This document shows positions 54,635 through 63,427 of a stretch of 64,000 bases of DNA, piece after piece (position 1 is the stretch's first letter; every line of letters begins with the position of its first letter). The notes beneath the pieces were generated by a model, which searched no databases, was not told where the DNA came from, and worked only from the letters and a program-made list of their open reading frames with translations. The stretch comes from Rheinheimera lutimaris (GTDB lineage Bacteria; Pseudomonadota; Gammaproteobacteria; Enterobacterales; Alteromonadaceae), in NCBI RefSeq assembly GCF_013283795.1, contig NZ_JABSOD010000002.1, positions 1-64,000 on the forward strand, given 5' to 3'. The position numbers and the translations under genes were made by a program.

Positions 54635-55489
54635 ATGTCAAAAAAAATTACAAGAAAGACAATGTTGTACTCTTTTGCTTTATTCTGCGCTATTTCAGGT
54701 TTTTCGCCGGCTGCACAAAATACCGATTATACTGCACAACTGACCAAGCTGGCTGACGCGGCGCAGCGTAGCCAGGGGCATAAACAACGAAACCAGTACC
54801 GTAATCCGGCAGAAACACTGCAATTTTTTGGTTTGACACCGAATATGTCGGTTTTAGAAATTTGGCCTGGCCATGGCTGGTACACTGAAATTTTGGCACC
54901 TTTTGTTAAAGATCAGGGTAAGCTGACATTAGCGCAGTTTCGTCACAATGATGGTTCGTTAAAGGATGATCGCAGTATTTTTTGGGCGCGTGTAAGCCAA
55001 AAATTAGCTGAACGCATCGCTGAGCAGGCAGATTATTTTGGCGATGTGGCGATGATTGAGTTAGATCCGCCCTTATTATTGCCATTACAGGATGAGCAGT
55101 TTGATATGGTGCTGACGTTTCGCAATTCCCATATCTGGAATGAAGACGGTAATTTGTTTGGCACCTTACAGAGCATTTTTCAGGCGCTTAAACCCGGCGG
55201 CACCTTAGGTATGGTAGAGCATCGTGCGGCGCGATTATCCGATATCTCCAGCTCAGCCGTCGATGGCTATCTGGATGAGTCTTATATTATTCAGGCTGCG
55301 CAGATGGCAGGTTTTGAATTGGTCGCCAGCAGTGAGATTAATGCCAACTCCGCCGACATGAAAAACTATCCGAAAGGCGTTTATGCCTTGCCTCCGACCC
55401 TGGCGATGGGGCAGTATAACAAAGCAGAGTACGTCGCTATTGGTGAAAGTGATCGTATGACGCTGAAGTTCGTAAAGCCGAAGGAATAG
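54635..55489 (+). CDS. Exported class I SAM methyltransferase-like protein
   Basis: This 284-residue protein belongs to the predicted methyltransferase family COG4798. A signal peptide (about 1-27, MSKKITRKTMLYSFALFC) precedes a Rossmann-like fold with MSVLEIWPGHGWYTEIL, and LKPGGTLGMVEH. Periplasmic location is odd for a SAM enzyme, since SAM is cytosolic, so activity is doubtful. The ATG at 54635 has AAGG upstream; the frame stays open back to 54536 but the added part is unlike the family. Confidence 0.85.
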   Translation: MSKKITRKTMLYSFALFCAISGFSPAAQNTDYTAQLTKLADAAQRSQGHKQRNQYRNPAETLQFFGLTPNMSVLEIWPGHGWYTEILAPFVKDQGKLTLAQFRHNDGSLKDDRSIFWARVSQKLAERIAEQADYFGDVAMIELDPPLLLPLQDEQFDMVLTFRNSHIWNEDGNLFGTLQSIFQALKPGGTLGMVEHRAARLSDISSSAVDGYLDESYIIQAAQMAGFELVASSEINANSADMKNYPKGVYALPPTLAMGQYNKAEYVAIGESDRMTLKFVKPKE

Positions 55490-55643
55490 CAGGGCTAATT
55501 GTGCAACGCCTGTAATTGTGGGATGATTAGCCGTTAGAGTAAAAACTCCAATAAAGCCACTGTAGTAATTAAGCGCAACGACAGATTGCGTGAGCGTGGT
55601 TTTATATCTATACAATAATAACCTTAGACAAAAGGAGAGGACG

Positions 55644-57299
55644 GTGGATAGAGTTTGGTTAAAACGTTACCCGTCAGGCGTACCCGCAGAAATTAATGCC
55701 GATCATTACCCGTCATTATTAGATATTTTTGAACAAAGTATTGCAACCTATCCGGATAACACCGCTTTTATCAACATGGGTAAAAGTATCAGTTACCGTG
55801 AGCTGGATCAGCAAAGCACCGCGTTTGCGGCTTATCTGCAGACAGAGTTGGGGCTAAAAAAGGGCGATGCTGTCGCCATTATGATGCCTAACTTACTGCA
55901 ATACCCCATTGCCTTAATGGGCGTATTACGTGCCGGTTGTGTAGTGGTTAATGTAAACCCGCTGTACACACCGCGCGAGCTGGAGCATCAGTTAAACGAC
56001 TCCAAGGCCAAAGTCATTATTATCGTAGAAAACTTTGCCCATACCTTAAGTGCAATTGCGGGTAAGGTTAAACTGGACCATGTGATCCTAACCACCATGG
56101 GTGATCGCTTAGGCGCGGTTAAAGGCACTATTGTTAACCTGGTGGTTAAGCATATTAAGAAGCTGGTACCGGCTTATAAACTACCCGGAGCCATTCGCTT
56201 TAACAGCACCCTGGAAAAAGGCGCAACGCTAAAATACAGTAAGCCTGAAATGAAAGGTTCAGACATTGCGTTTTTACAATACACCGGCGGTACAACCGGC
56301 GTCTCAAAAGGTGCTATGTTAACGCATCGTAATATGGTGGGTAACCTGGAACAGGTGAGTGGTTGTTTAGATAATTTACTGGAAAAAGGTGTGGAGCGGG
56401 TTATTACCGCGCTGCCGCTGTACCATATCTTTGCCTTAACGGCGAATTTCTTCACCTTCTTTAAATATGGCGCCACTAACCTGCTGATCACGAATCCGCG
56501 CGATATGAAAGGCTTTGTCAAAGAGCTGCAGAAGTTTCATTTTACTATTTTTACCGGTGTTAACACCTTATATAACGGCTTGTTGAATACGCCGGGTTTT
56601 GCTGAGTTAAACTTTAGCGGCCTTAAAGCTTCAATCGGTGGCGGTATGGCGGTACAACGCCCGGTGGCAGAGCGCTGGCAAAAAGTAACAGGTACCCGGT
56701 TAATGGAAGGTTATGGTTTGACCGAATGCTGCCCATTGGTAACAGTAAGCCCTTATGATTTAACCAGTTTTAACGGCAGTATTGGCCTGCCGGCTCCGTC
56801 TACCGATATTCGTTTGGTGGATGAAGAAGGCCAGGATGTTGCCGCCGGAGAGCCTGGCGAAATGCTGGTGAAGGGCCCACAGGTAATGCTGGGGTATTTA
56901 AACCGGCCGGAAGAAACTGCCAAGGTGTTGAAAGACGGCTGGTTATATACCGGTGATATTGCGCGGATGGACGAAGAAGGTTTCTTTTATATTGTCGATC
57001 GTAAAAAAGACATGATTTTAGTCTCCGGCTTTAACGTCTACCCGAACGAAATTGAAGAAGTCGTAGCGATGAGCGATAAAGTGCTGGAAGTAGCTGCTGT
57101 TGGCGTCCCCAACGAAGCTACCGGCGAAGCAGTGAAGCTATTTATCGTGAAAAAAGATGCCAGTTTAACGGAGCAGGAAGTGATCCAACACTGCCGGCAA
57201 CATTTAACGGGCTATAAAGTGCCTAAGCAGGTAGAATTCCGTACAGAATTACCGAAAACCAATGTCGGTAAAATTTTACGGCGAGAACTTCGTGGTTAG
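55644..57299 (+). CDS. fadD: FadD, long-chain fatty acyl-CoA ligase
   Basis: FadD activates fatty acids to acyl-CoA via acyl-AMP. The 551-residue protein is very close to E. coli Fad[36 protein letters not shown]-loop [30 protein letters not shown], and [20 protein letters not shown]. It uses a GTG start after the ribosome site AAGGAGAGG (55632-55640). No FadR or PsrA operator was recognised upstream. Confidence 0.97.
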   Translation: MDRVWLKRYPSGVPAEINADHYPSLLDIFEQSIATYPDNTAFINMGKSISYRELDQQSTAFAAYLQTELGLKKGDAVAIMMPNLLQYPIALMGVLRAGCVVVNVNPLYTPRELEHQLNDSKAKVIIIVENFAHTLSAIAGKVKLDHVILTTMGDRLGAVKGTIVNLVVKHIKKLVPAYKLPGAIRFNSTLEKGATLKYSKPEMKGSDIAFLQYTGGTTGVSKGAMLTHRNMVGNLEQVSGCLDNLLEKGVERVITALPLYHIFALTANFFTFFKYGATNLLITNPRDMKGFVKELQKFHFTIFTGVNTLYNGLLNTPGFAELNFSGLKASIGGGMAVQRPVAERWQKVTGTRLMEGYGLTECCPLVTVSPYDLTSFNGSIGLPAPSTDIRLVDEEGQDVAAGEPGEMLVKGPQVMLGYLNRPEETAKVLKDGWLYTGDIARMDEEGFFYIVDRKKDMILVSGFNVYPNEIEEVVAMSDKVLEVAAVGVPNEATGEAVKLFIVKKDASLTEQEVIQHCRQHLTGYKVPKQVEFRTELPKTNVGKILRRELRG

Positions 57300-57312
57300 T
57301 ACGCTTTACAGC

Positions 57313-57345
57313 AAAAGCCGGCCTTGAAGCCGGCTTTTGTTTTCA
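57313..57345 (+). terminator. Rho-independent terminator after fadD
   Basis: AAAAGCCGGC, loop CTTGAA, GCCGGCTTTT, followed by GTTTTC. It separates fadD from rnd. Confidence 0.88.
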
Positions 57346-57365
57346 CAAGACACAACAGGTAACGC

Positions 57366-58499
57366 ATGATTCCGTTAATTACCGATAACGAGGCATTGGC
57401 TGCTTATTGTAGCCAGGCAGCAAACCATACCGTATTAGCGGTGGACACCGAGTTTATCCGTCAAAGTACGTTATATCCCAAGCTGGGTTTAATTCAGTTG
57501 TTTGACGGCCAGGCACTGGCGCTGGTTGATCCGTTACGTATTACCGACTGGCAACCGCTAAACTGCCTGTTTGCTGATAAGGGAATTATTAAATTGCTGC
57601 ATTCCTGCAGTGAGGATCTCGAGGCTCTGGCGACTATCGGCATTAGTCAAATAACGCCATTGTTTGATACCCAACTGGCTGCTGAGTTACTTGGTTGGGG
57701 CAGCAGCATGGGTTATGCCAGGCTGGTAGAGCAATTAACAGGTGAAATACTGGACAAAAGCGAGTCACGTACAGATTGGTTAGCCCGGCCCTTATCTGAC
57801 ACCCAGCTTACCTACGCCGCAAATGATGTGCATTTCCTGTTTCCGCTGTACGAAAAGTTTGTTGCACAGATGAGTGCGGAGCAGCAACAGCTGTTACTGC
57901 AAGAGGGTGAGCAACTAACCCGGCGCAAAGAACAACAGCTGCCGCTGGAATTTAAATATCTCGAAATTAAAAACAGCTGGCAACTTACACCGCGTGAGTT
58001 GGCAGTATTACGTGAGCTGGCAGCCTGGCGTCAACGCTATGCCATGGAACGAGACCTGGCATTAGGTCTGATATTAAAAGATATCCAGTTGATTGAGCTG
58101 GCCAAACGCAGGCCATCGACAGCAGAGAGCTTATTAAATATTCCCGGTATGCCACCGCGCGAATTACGCCGTCATGCTAAAACGCTGGTTGAAATCATTG
58201 CTCAGGCGAAAGAGTTGCCACAGGCACATTGCCCGCAGCGCTTTTACCATGAACAGCAGTTTGCCGGCCATAAAGAAACTGTTGCGCAGTTAACCCAAGC
58301 CATAAAACGTGCCGCCGCAGAGCAGGGTATTCCGGCAGAATTTATGTCGGTTAAACGGCAGTTAAATGAATATCTGAACTGGTGTTGGCGTATAGCAGAT
58401 GATGACAGGCAGTTATTACCATTACCGGAATACATGCAAGGCTGGCGACAAAGCCGCTTACTACCATACTTACCAAAACCGGTACATATAGTGTTTTAA
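57366..58499 (+). CDS. rnd: RNase D
   Basis: This 377-residue 3'-5' exoribonuclease matures tRNA and small RNA 3' ends. The DEDDy motifs are VDTEFIRQSTLYPKLGLIQLFDG (Asp, Glu), LLHSCSEDLEAL (Asp) and TYAANDVHFLFPLY (Tyr, Asp). The C-terminal HRDC domains follow (residues 205-285). Monocistronic between fadD and the DUF4397 lipoprotein. Confidence 0.95.
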   Translation: MIPLITDNEALAAYCSQAANHTVLAVDTEFIRQSTLYPKLGLIQLFDGQALALVDPLRITDWQPLNCLFADKGIIKLLHSCSEDLEALATIGISQITPLFDTQLAAELLGWGSSMGYARLVEQLTGEILDKSESRTDWLARPLSDTQLTYAANDVHFLFPLYEKFVAQMSAEQQQLLLQEGEQLTRRKEQQLPLEFKYLEIKNSWQLTPRELAVLRELAAWRQRYAMERDLALGLILKDIQLIELAKRRPSTAESLLNIPGMPPRELRRHAKTLVEIIAQAKELPQAHCPQRFYHEQQFAGHKETVAQLTQAIKRAAAEQGIPAEFMSVKRQLNEYLNWCWRIADDDRQLLPLPEYMQGWRQSRLLPYLPKPVHIVF

Positions 58500-58584
58500 T
58501 AAACTAACTGTAAACGTACCGGTATAGTAGTCAGATCAGTATAAATTTTCGGCAATTTTGTCCGATTTTTAGCAAGCCGTTTTT

Positions 58585-58612
58585 TTGATCGGAGTAAAAA
58601 ATCTTGGCGTAA
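58585..58612 (+). promoter_or_regulatory. ECF11-like promoter before the DUF4397 gene
   Basis: TTGATC (58585-58590) and CGTAA (58608-58612) are separated by 17 bases, about 35 bp before the start codon. I recall TGATC with CGTA as the consensus of ECF11 sigma factors (ChrR-controlled, photo-oxidative stress). The sigma factor itself is not in the window, so the assignment is inferred. Confidence 0.5.
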
Positions 58613-58646
58613 CACTTCAGCACTTATCAACTGAAGGGTTATAACA

Positions 58647-60026
58647 ATGAATGGAATAAAAAAACTTGCTTTTCCCGCTTTGTTGGCGCTGTCTCTTACA
58701 GGATGTTGGTTAGATGATGATAATGATCCGTTGCCACCACCACCTCCGGTAGTGAACGCCACAGTGCAGGTTGTGCATACCTCAATAGACGCTCCGGACG
58801 TTAATATACTGGCCAATGACGATGCGGTTATTGAGGGCCTGGCTTTTGGCGAAGCATCTGACGTACTGTCCCTACCGCCGGCCACTTACAGCGTAGCAGT
58901 TGATGCACTATTAGCTGACGATACCACCGCGACAGTAATTGGTCCGCTGGACCTGGCGTTGGAAGAAGCCAAGCGTTATACCGTGTTTGCTGTGGGTAAA
59001 GTGGCTGAAGAAACATTGGAGCCATTAGTGGTTACCGGCACTGTAAATGATGTTGCTGCCGGTAAAATTCGCTTACAGGTAGTGCATGCTGCCTCAACCG
59101 CACCAGAAGTTAGTATTCACGTTACTCCACCTGAGGCGGAACTGGGAACTCCAACAGATACTCTCGCTTTCAAAGACTTTACCGATCCGCTGGAACTGGA
59201 CCCTGCGGAATATCGTGTACGCATTACGCTGACTGACAACGAAACGGTAGTGTTTGACAGCGGTACTGTACCATTAACCACGGCAGGTACCGATCTGGTT
59301 GTAGCGGCAATAGACAGCCAATATTCCGGTGATTCTCCGGTATCTCTATTGGCCGTGGGTCAAGACGGTAGTGAGTTAGCCATTTTAGATGCAGCAGCTA
59401 CCGCTTCGGTACGGGTAGTACACAATGTCTCGGATGCGCCTGCAGTGGACGTGGTTGCAAATGATAATTTTGCTGAGCCATTGGTTACTGCTTTGGCTTT
59501 CCCTGACTTTACCGACTATCTGACACCGGCAGCCGGTGATTACAATATTAAAGTAGCTGTATCAGGTACTGAGACTGCTGTAATAGATGCAGACGTAACC
59601 TTAGACGCCGGTAGCTTCTACAGCGTATTGGCAGTTGGTTCATTAGATGCAACGGATGACTTCGCTATTGAGCCGCTGGTGCTAACCGATATGCCGCGCC
59701 GCGTCGCTACTGAAGCTAAAGTACGTATTGTGCACGGCTCCACGCTTGCCGGAAACGTTGATATTTATGTTACCGCCGATGGCGATATTGCCGATGCTAC
59801 CCCTGCTTTTGCTAATGTAGCCTTTAAAGCTGAGACCGGTTATGTGCCTTTACCGGCCGGCGACTATGTGGTGACTGTTACTCTGGCCGGCACTAAAACC
59901 TCCGCTATAGAAGTACCGGTAGAACTGGCTGCCAACAGCATTTACACGGCCATTGCCCGCGATGGTGCAAACTTAGACGCCACTATGATTGGCCTGATCC
60001 TGATGGATGATTTTGCAGTGCGCTAA
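58647..60026 (+). CDS. DUF4397 repeat lipoprotein
   Basis: This 459-residue lipoprotein has lipobox LTGC with Cys20. A short DDDNDPLPPPPPP linker is followed by four related domains of about 105 residues, each opening with VQVVHTSIDAPDVNI, LQVVHAASTAPEVSI, VRVVHNVSDAPAVDV or VRIVHGSTLAGNVDI. This is the DUF4397 fold, a beta-sandwich common in surface or periplasmic proteins of unknown function. An ECF11-like promoter lies upstream. Confidence 0.9.
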   Translation: MNGIKKLAFPALLALSLTGCWLDDDNDPLPPPPPVVNATVQVVHTSIDAPDVNILANDDAVIEGLAFGEASDVLSLPPATYSVAVDALLADDTTATVIGPLDLALEEAKRYTVFAVGKVAEETLEPLVVTGTVNDVAAGKIRLQVVHAASTAPEVSIHVTPPEAELGTPTDTLAFKDFTDPLELDPAEYRVRITLTDNETVVFDSGTVPLTTAGTDLVVAAIDSQYSGDSPVSLLAVGQDGSELAILDAAATASVRVVHNVSDAPAVDVVANDNFAEPLVTALAFPDFTDYLTPAAGDYNIKVAVSGTETAVIDADVTLDAGSFYSVLAVGSLDATDDFAIEPLVLTDMPRRVATEAKVRIVHGSTLAGNVDIYVTADGDIADATPAFANVAFKAETGYVPLPAGDYVVTVTLAGTKTSAIEVPVELAANSIYTAIARDGANLDATMIGLILMDDFAVR

Positions 60027-60080
60027 TGATGTAGCGGAACAGCCGGATTATAGTGATTACTAAGGTCCTGTAGCAAAGTT

Positions 60081-60110
60081 AAAGCCCGCATTTCGCGGGC
60101 TTTGTTTTTC
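60081..60110. terminator. Rho-independent terminator
   Basis: AAAGCCCGC, loop ATTTC, GCGGGCTTT, followed by GTTTTTC. It lies between the convergent DUF4397 gene and minE and can serve both. Confidence 0.88.
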
Positions 60111-60130
60111 TAACTATTGGCGTAGTAAAA

Positions 60131-60391
60131 CTAGCGCTTTTCATCCGGAAAAGTGACATTCAGCTCCAGCACTGACAGCTCGTCGTCGCGCTGCTCTAAT
60201 GTTACAGCAATATCTTCCGGTGAAATATCCACGTACTTGCGGATCACCTCTAAGATATCGCGCTCCAGCTGCGGCAGGTAATCCGGGCTGTTACGCCGTC
60301 TGCGCTCGTGTGCAACGATAATTTGTAAGCGCTCTTTGGCTGTATTGGCACTGCTTTTCTTGGTTGAGCGAAAATAATCCAGTAATGACAT
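60131..60391 (-). CDS. minE: MinE, division-site topological factor
   Basis: This 86-residue protein stimulates MinD ATPase and drives pole-to-pole oscillation. It has [30 protein letters not shown] and a C-terminal dimerisation domain ([17 protein letters not shown]). It starts 3 bp after minD. Confidence 0.96.
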   Translation of the reverse strand: MSLLDYFRSTKKSSANTAKERLQIIVAHERRRRNSPDYLPQLERDILEVIRKYVDISPEDIAVTLEQRDDELSVLELNVTFPDEKR

Positions 60392-60394
60392 CCT

Positions 60395-61204
60395 TTATCC
60401 TCCGAAAATCCGTTTTAACAGGCCCTTTTTCTCCACTGTTAAAAAGCGGAACGGCACTTTTTCACCGAGTAAACGTTCGACTGTATCCAGGTAAGCCTGG
60501 CCGGCATCACTTTCGCTATCGAGGATCACCGGCTGGCCTGAGTTAGAGGCATTAAGTACGGCTTGTGACTCAGGAATAACGCCTAACAGGTCAATCGACA
60601 GAATTTCTTTTACATCTTCAACACTGAGCATTTCGCCTTTTTCGACCCGCTCGGGGTTGTAACGGGTTAGCAGCAAGTGCTCTTTTATTGCATCCAACCC
60701 TTGCTCGGCACGGCGTGATTTACTGGCTAACATGCCCAAAATACGGTCTGAATCGCGTACTGATGATACTTCCGGGTTGGTAACCACTATGGCTTCATCA
60801 GCAAAATACAGCGCCATCATGGCACCGGATTCGATGCCGGCCGGTGAGTCGCATAAAATAAAGTCGAAATCTTTTGCCAGCTCGTTCAGTACCTTTTCTA
60901 CCCCGGCTTTGCTTAGCGCGTCTTTGTCACGCGTTTGCGAGGCCGGTAAAATAAACAGGTTGTCGGTACGTTTATCTTTAATCAGTGTTTGTTTTAAATT
61001 GGCTTCGCCGTTAATCACATTGACGAAGTCGTACACAACGCGGCGCTCGCAACCCATAATCAGGTCTAAATTACGCAAGCCAATGTCAAAATCGATAATT
61101 ACCGTTTTATGGCCTTTTAATGCCAGGCCGGTGCCGATAGCCGCACTGGAAGTGGTTTTACCCACGCCGCCTTTTCCTGACGTAACAACTATGATTTTTG
61201 CCAT
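60395..61204 (-). CDS. minD: MinD, division-site ATPase
   Basis: This 269-residue membrane-cycling ATPase has the deviant Walker A GKGGVGKTT (residues 10-18), DFDIGLRNLDLIMGCE, CDSPAGIESGAM, and an amphipathic C-terminal helix (KKGLLKRIFGG). It lies 10 bp after minC. Confidence 0.97.
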   Translation of the reverse strand: MAKIIVVTSGKGGVGKTTSSAAIGTGLALKGHKTVIIDFDIGLRNLDLIMGCERRVVYDFVNVINGEANLKQTLIKDKRTDNLFILPASQTRDKDALSKAGVEKVLNELAKDFDFILCDSPAGIESGAMMALYFADEAIVVTNPEVSSVRDSDRILGMLASKSRRAEQGLDAIKEHLLLTRYNPERVEKGEMLSVEDVKEILSIDLLGVIPESQAVLNASNSGQPVILDSESDAGQAYLDTVERLLGEKVPFRFLTVEKKGLLKRIFGG

Positions 61205-61214
61205 AGTGAGATCC

Positions 61215-61946
61215 TTACCCTAATTCTGCTAATACCAGTTGATCGTCTTGTAATTTGATACAAGTCGATTTACCCCAAAATTCACCCTGCAGGCTTTCGC
61301 TAAGCCAGTAGTTACCGGCAATAGACACCAGTTCGGCCTGCAAGTTGTAACAAAAAATACGTTTACTGCGATCGCCGGCTGCCCCGGCAATGGCTTTACC
61401 ACGCAAAGTGCCGTAAATATGAATATTGCCGTCGGCTATCACTTCGGCGCCGGCGCCTACGGTACCGCGAACAATTAAATCGGTGCCTTTGGCATAGAGT
61501 TGCTGACCGGAGCGCACAGTTTGCTCAACAATTTTTGCGTCCATTGCCACCGTGGCGCTTTCTGCACTGTTGTTTAATGAATTGTTGTTTACTGAATTGC
61601 TGTTTGACGCTGCAGCGCTGGTTTTAGTGGCGGCTTTGTTATCTTTACCCAGCTGTAAAGCGGCTAAGCCGGCCTGCTGTGCTTGCTGCTTTAATTCTGT
61701 ACCGGCACCGCATACGCCGACTAATACCAGGTTTAACTCAGCAAACAGCTGTTTTATCGCAGCAAAGTCGGGTGTTTGCCGGCAGTCGGCTACATTGAGC
61801 ACTATAGGTGCCTGATAAAAGAAAGCCGGTGCCTGAGCCAGTTTTTGGCTTAAACCGGCGCGCAGAGCGTTAACGCTGAGATCGGCGCAGGAGAGTACCG
61901 ATAAAGGAAATAAACTACCTTTTAATTCCAAAGTCTGATCTGACAT
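61215..61946 (-). CDS. minC: MinC, septum inhibitor
   Basis: This 243-residue inhibitor of FtsZ polymerisation has an N-terminal domain (1-105), a low-complexity Ala/Asn/Ser linker and a C-terminal beta-helix (VRSGQQLYAKGTDLIVRGTVGAGAEVIADGNIHIYGTLRGKAIAGA). The linker is partly made by a 15-bp tandem repeat (61567-61611). First gene of the minCDE operon. Confidence 0.95.
   Translation of the reverse strand: MSDQTLELKGSLFPLSVLSCADLSVNALRAGLSQKLAQAPAFFYQAPIVLNVADCRQTPDFAAIKQLFAELNLVLVGVCGAGTELKQQAQQAGLAALQLGKDNKAATKTSAAASNSNSVNNNSLNNSAESATVAMDAKIVEQTVRSGQQLYAKGTDLIVRGTVGAGAEVIADGNIHIYGTLRGKAIAGAAGDRSKRIFCYNLQAELVSIAGNYWLSESLQGEFWGKSTCIKLQDDQLVLAELG
61567..61611. repeat. 15-bp tandem repeat in the minC linker
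   Basis: Three units, CTGTTGTTTAATGAA, TTGTTGTTTACTGAA and TTGCTGTTTGACGCT, follow each other in frame. They encode the Asn/Ser-rich linker between the two MinC domains. Unit number could vary between strains. Confidence 0.7.
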
Positions 61947-62109
61947 AACTGTTTTGTGCGCACTTATTATTATCTGTTGCGGGCTTAGATTTACTGCTTG
62001 CAGGCCGCGCTTTTATTTGCGTTGCCGCTTGTTTGCCGGTACGCAATACCTGGGCTTCATGTTATAGTTTAGACCTTCGTTAAGCAAGGTTGAGGCGTGG
62101 TTTTATTCG

Positions 62110-62382
62110 ATGCTGTGTGCAGTTTATAAAAGTCCGAATAAGGACAGTACCTATCTTTATGTGGAACGCCGTGATGACTTCAGCAAAGTACCGGCTAACT
62201 TGCTTACCAGTTTTGGCATACCGCAGCTGGTAACCATTATTAATTTAGCCGCGCGGGAACATTTAGCGCTGGCAGATATCGATAAGGTACGGCAGCAGTT
62301 ACAGCAGCAGGGCTTTTACCTGCAATTGCCACCGCCGCCGCAAGATATGCTGGCACAGCACAAGGCGCAGCATCAGCAATAA
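62110..62382 (+). CDS. ycgL: YcgL domain protein
   Basis: This 90-residue protein matches YcgL: MLCAVYKSPNKDSTYLYVERRDDFSKVPANLL then FGIPQLVTIINL. Function unknown; usually next to min genes. It is divergent from minC and the first gene of a ycgL-transglycosylase-ycgM group, with 24 bp to the next gene. Confidence 0.94.
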   Translation: MLCAVYKSPNKDSTYLYVERRDDFSKVPANLLTSFGIPQLVTIINLAAREHLALADIDKVRQQLQQQGFYLQLPPPPQDMLAQHKAQHQQ

Positions 62383-62406
62383 TTCTTTATTTAACGGGCT
62401 CTTATT

Positions 62407-63423
62407 ATGTTTAAATCTGTTGTTTCTCTTACCATTGCGGCTGTTTTCAGTGTCTCTGTCTTTGCCGCCGACACCAAGCCTGAGTTTTCTGATTATGTCG
62501 CTACCTTAAAGCAAGAAGCGCTGAGCAAGGGTTATTCATCAGAGTTAATAGAACCGGTGTTTGCCTCTTTGACCTATCATGAGCGAATCGTTGCCGCCGA
62601 TAAAACCCAGCCGGAAGTGGTGGAAACCCTCAGTACTTATTTGCCTAAGCGGGTTAGTGAAACCCGGATCCGCATGGCGCGTGAGCGTTATCAGCAATAT
62701 TTACCGCAGTTGGAAAAAATCGCTGCACAATACGGCGTACAAGCGCGGTTTATTGTTGCACTGTGGGGGCTGGAAAGCAGTTTCGGTAATTTTATGGGTA
62801 CTTATTCGGTGCCCTCTGCGTTGGTAACTCTGGCGTATGATGGCCGGCGTGAAAGCTTTTTTAAACAAGAGTTTTATCAGGCGCTGGATATCTTAGCCCA
62901 GGGCCATATCAGCCTGGATGAGATGAAAGGCTCCTGGGCCGGAGCCATGGGACAAAATCAGTTTATGCCTAGCTCGTTTATGGCCTATGCGCAAGACGGT
63001 GACGGCGATGGCAAAAAAGACATCTGGACCAATCAGGCCGATGTATTTGCCTCTATTGCCAATTATTTAAAACAGCAGGGCTGGGATAACAGCAAAACCT
63101 GGGGCCGGGAAGTGCTGTTGCCGCAAGATTTTGATATCACACATGCCATTGCCCGTGGCAGCCTGCAACGCAGCGAATGGTTGCAGCGCTGGGCAGAGTC
63201 AGAACGCAGCCTGGCAGACTGGCAGCAGTTGGGGTTGCAGCGGTTAAATAAAACCGCACTGCCGGTGCGCGATATTAACGCCGCACTGGTATTGCCGGAT
63301 GGTGAAGGCGGTCGGGCTTTTTTAGCCTATGATAACTACAAAGCATTGATGCATTGGAACCGGTCTTATTACTTTGTAACCAGTGTTGGTTATCTGGCCG
63401 ATTTAATTGTGGCAGCGGAATAA
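62407..63423 (+). CDS. Lytic murein transglycosylase (MltB/SltB-like)
   Basis: This 338-residue exported protein cuts peptidoglycan. A signal peptide ends near residue 20 (SVSVFAA), with no lipobox Cys. The catalytic domain has the Glu in IVALWGLESSFGNFMG, GSWAGAMGQNQFMPSSFMAYAQDGDGDGKKDIW and AFLAYDNYKALMHWNRSYYF. E. coli MltB is a lipoprotein, so this is the soluble SltB-like type. Confidence 0.93.
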   Translation: MFKSVVSLTIAAVFSVSVFAADTKPEFSDYVATLKQEALSKGYSSELIEPVFASLTYHERIVAADKTQPEVVETLSTYLPKRVSETRIRMARERYQQYLPQLEKIAAQYGVQARFIVALWGLESSFGNFMGTYSVPSALVTLAYDGRRESFFKQEFYQALDILAQGHISLDEMKGSWAGAMGQNQFMPSSFMAYAQDGDGDGKKDIWTNQADVFASIANYLKQQGWDNSKTWGREVLLPQDFDITHAIARGSLQRSEWLQRWAESERSLADWQQLGLQRLNKTALPVRDINAALVLPDGEGGRAFLAYDNYKALMHWNRSYYFVTSVGYLADLIVAAE

Positions 63424-63427
63424 TAAC

